Source: Bugula neritina (taxonomy: Eukaryota > Bryozoa > Gymnolaemata > Cheilostomatida > Bugulidae). From it: 64,000 bases of DNA. The position numbers were made by a program, and so were the translations under genes. The stretch's first letter is position 1; every line of letters starts with the position of its first letter. This document shows, piece after piece, positions 61,511-64,000 of the stretch. The DNA lies in assembly GCA_964035545.1 (NCBI GenBank), contig OZ037768.1:14880175-14944174 (forward strand), given 5' to 3'. Under the pieces are notes generated by a model. The model was not told where the DNA came from. It was given only the letters and a program-made list of their open reading frames with translations, and did not search any database.

Positions 61511-64000
61511 ATACTGCAACATACTGCAACATATTGAAATACACTGTAACATATTGAAAAACAGTGCAACACATTGAAATATACCGCAACATACCGAAGT
61601 ATATGGTAGCCTACTGAAATATACTGCGACATACTGAAATACACTGTAACGTACTGAAATACACTGCAACATACTGAAATACACTGTAACAGATTAAAAT
61701 ACACTGCAACACACTGAAATATACTGAAACATACTGAAATATATGGTAACCCACTGAAATCTGTTGCAGACCACTGAAATATACTGCAACATACTGCAAC
61801 ATAATGAATAGTACTGCAACATACTGAAAAATACTGCAAGATACTGCAACATACTGATACACATTGTAAGATACTGAAATACACTGCAACATACCGCAAC
61901 ATACTGCAACGTATTGAAATACACTGTAACATATTGAAAAACACTGCAACACATTGAAATATACTGCAACATACTGAAACATACGGCAACATACTGAAAT
62001 ATACTGCGACACATTGAAATATAGTGCAACATACTGAAATATGCTGTAGCATACTGAAATACACTGCAATACACTGAAATATACTGTAATATACAGATTC
62101 GTACTGTAACATACTGAAACATACGGCAACATACTAAAATATACTGCGACACATTGAAATATACTGCAACATACTGAAATACACCGTAACATACTAAACT
62201 CCACTGCAACATTCTGAAATACACTGTAACACATTGAAATACACTGCAACACAGGGAGTTATACTGAAATACATTGTAAGATACGGAAACACACTGCAAC
62301 ATACTGTAACATAATGAAATATAAGGTAACCTACTGAAATATGTTGAAAACTACTGAAATATACTGCAACATAATGCAACATAATGAAAGATACTGCAAC
62401 ATACTGAAATAAACTGCAAGATACTGCAACATACTGAAATACACTGCAACACACTGAAGTATACTGTAATATACAGAAATGTACTGTAAAATACTGAAAT
62501 ACACTTCAACATACTGAAAAATACCTAAAAATATTGAAACATACTGATATACACTGAAACATACTGAAATACACTGCAACACATTGGAATATACTGCAAC
62601 ATACCGAAATATATGGTAACCTACTGAAGTATGTTGCAAACTACTGAAATATACTGCAACATACTGAAATACGCCGTAACATACTGAAATACACTGCAAC
62701 ATACTGAAATACACTGTAACATATTGAAATACACTGCAACACACTGAAATATACTGAAACATACCGAAATATATGGTAACCTACTGAAATATGTTGCAAA
62801 CCACTGAAGCATACTGCATCATCCTGCAACAAAATGAAATATACGGTAACACTGAAGCATACTGCAATTTACTGAAATATACTGTAACATACTAAGACAT
62901 ACTGCAACATACCGAAAAATATGGTAACCTACTGAAATATGTTACAAACTACTGAAACATACTGCAACATACTGCAACATAATGAAATATACTGCAACAT
63001 AATGAAATATACTGCAACATACTGAAAGATACTGCAAGTTACTGCAAAATACTGAAATACATTGTAAGATACCTAAATACACTGCAACATACTGCAACAT
63101 ACTGCAACGTATTGAAATACACTGTAACATATTGAAAAACACTGCAACACATTGAAATATACTGCAACATACTAAAACATACGGCAACATACTGAAATAT
63201 ACTGCGACACATTGAAATATAGTGCAACATACTGAAATATGCTGTAGCATACTGAAATACACTGCAATACACTGAAGTATACTGTAATATACAGAAACGT
63301 ACTGTAACATACTGAAACATACGGCAACATACTAAAATATACTGCGACACATTGAAACATACTGCAACATACTGAAATACACCAAAACATACTAAACTCC
63401 CCTGCAACATTCTGAAATACACTGTAACACATTGAAATACACTGCAACACAGTGAATTGCACTGAAATACATTGTAAGATACGGAAACACACTGCAACAT
63501 ACTGCAACATAATGAAATATATGGTAACCTACTGAAATATGTTGAAAACTACTGAAATATACTGCAACATTATGCAACATAATGAAAGATACTGCAATAT
63601 ACTGAAATAAACTGCAAGATACTGCAACATACTGAAATACACTGTAACATACTGAAATACACTGTAACATATTGAAATACACTGCGACATACTGAAATAC
63701 ACTGCGACATACTGCAACATACTCAAAAACGCTGTAACATATTGAAATACACTGCAACACATTGAAATATTCCGCAACATACCGAGATATATGGTAAGCT
63801 AATGAGATATACTGTAACACGTTGAAGTACACTGCAACATACTGAAATACACTGCAACACACTAAATTATACTGTAATTTACAGAAATGTACTGCAACAT
63901 ACTGAAACATACGGCAACATACTAAAATATACTGCGACACATTGAAATATACTGCAACATACTGAAATACACCGTAACATACTAAACTCCACTGCAACAT
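61511..64000. repeat. Satellite at the right edge
   Basis: Satellite only. 61611 to about 63108 matches 41614-43111 at an offset of 19997 bp, including another empty equivalent of the LINE site (about 63217). 62661-63954 matches 48881-50174. The array continues past the end of the window. Confidence 0.85.

Larger units (their letters stand above)
43645..64000. repeat. Decameric satellite array, right segment
   Basis: The same decamer family resumes directly after the LINE tail with ATATAGTGCAACATACTG, in the same orientation as the left segment, and runs to the end of the window. Most of it is near-identical to sequence at 32-50 kb, so this side of the array was amplified recently in large blocks. 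No other non-satellite island is visible. Confidence 0.97.

Noticed and set aside
130-64000. Hundreds of minus-strand reading frames of 60-365 codons with peptides such as MLQYISVCCSVFQYVAVYFS
   Set aside because: They overlap in all three minus frames, repeat every 10 residues, lack any domain, and follow from a stop-free 10-bp unit. Starts and stops fall wherever single decamers mutate.
1-64000. CRISPR array
   Set aside because: There are no unique spacers; the whole sequence is a continuous 10/20-bp tandem repeat and the inserted element is eukaryotic.
1-64000. Telomeric repeat or CENP-B box
   Set aside because: Units do not match TTAGGG-type telomere repeats, and no CENP-B-box-like motif was seen. 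A centromeric role cannot be claimed from sequence alone.
1-64000. tRNA or rRNA genes
   Set aside because: No cloverleaf-like or conserved rRNA sequence was seen; the only non-satellite DNA is the LINE fragment.

Overview
The window is almost entirely one head-to-tail satellite DNA array. It runs from base 1 to base 64000 and is broken once, by a short piece of a non-LTR retrotransposon at about 43156-43644. I see no host protein-coding gene, rRNA, tRNA, CRISPR array or bacterial-type regulatory site. The organism is a eukaryote, most likely an invertebrate animal: the array organisation and a 5'-truncated LINE with an AATAAA signal and an (AAAC)5 tail fit this, but the species cannot be read from the sequence.

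The basic unit is a decamer, ACTGnAAnAy. Two main versions alternate on the + strand, ACTGAAATAC/T and ACTGCAACAT (variants ACTGCAAGAT, ACTGTAACAT, ACCGAAATAT, ACTGCGACAC), giving a 20-bp dimer that is 35% GC. Every decamer points the same way across 64 kb. Variant decamers recur in a fixed order, so the array has higher-order repeats (HORs). These carry recognisable landmarks: an 8-bp short unit (ACGGTAAC before ACTGAAGCAT) that shifts the 10-bp register, and a conserved stretch of about 40 bp centred on GGTAACC.

Layout. 1-5945: two copies of a ~3.4-kb HOR (offset 3415 bp, then 3435 after a 20-bp indel). 6731-10140 and 14661-18070: a ~3.41-kb block copied almost unchanged at an offset of 7930 bp, with a 260-bp tandem repeat inside each copy. 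10141-14660 and 18071-22621: mosaics of the same HOR pieces. 22622-34355: a near-perfect 5848-bp tandem duplication, each copy holding an internal 1266-bp tandem repeat. 32279-36621, 44398-48740 and 56042-60364: three copies of one ~4.3-kb block. 36886-46134: a 4494-bp tandem duplication. 38108-48740 and 50177-60364: one duplication of more than 10 kb, offset 12069 bp left of the LINE insertion and 11644 bp right of it. 60223-64000: smaller rearranged copies, including a 798-bp tandem repeat.

The long open reading frames of the minus strand (repetitive Cys/Val/Tyr/Phe/Gln peptides) follow from the repeat: the minus-strand decamers contain no stop codon in any frame, while the + strand has TGA in almost every unit. 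I treat none as genes. The main points of biological interest are the nested duplication history, the single datable LINE insertion with an unusual 5' junction, and the strict 10-bp phasing of AA steps over tens of kilobases. I found no previously undescribed enzyme or defence system.
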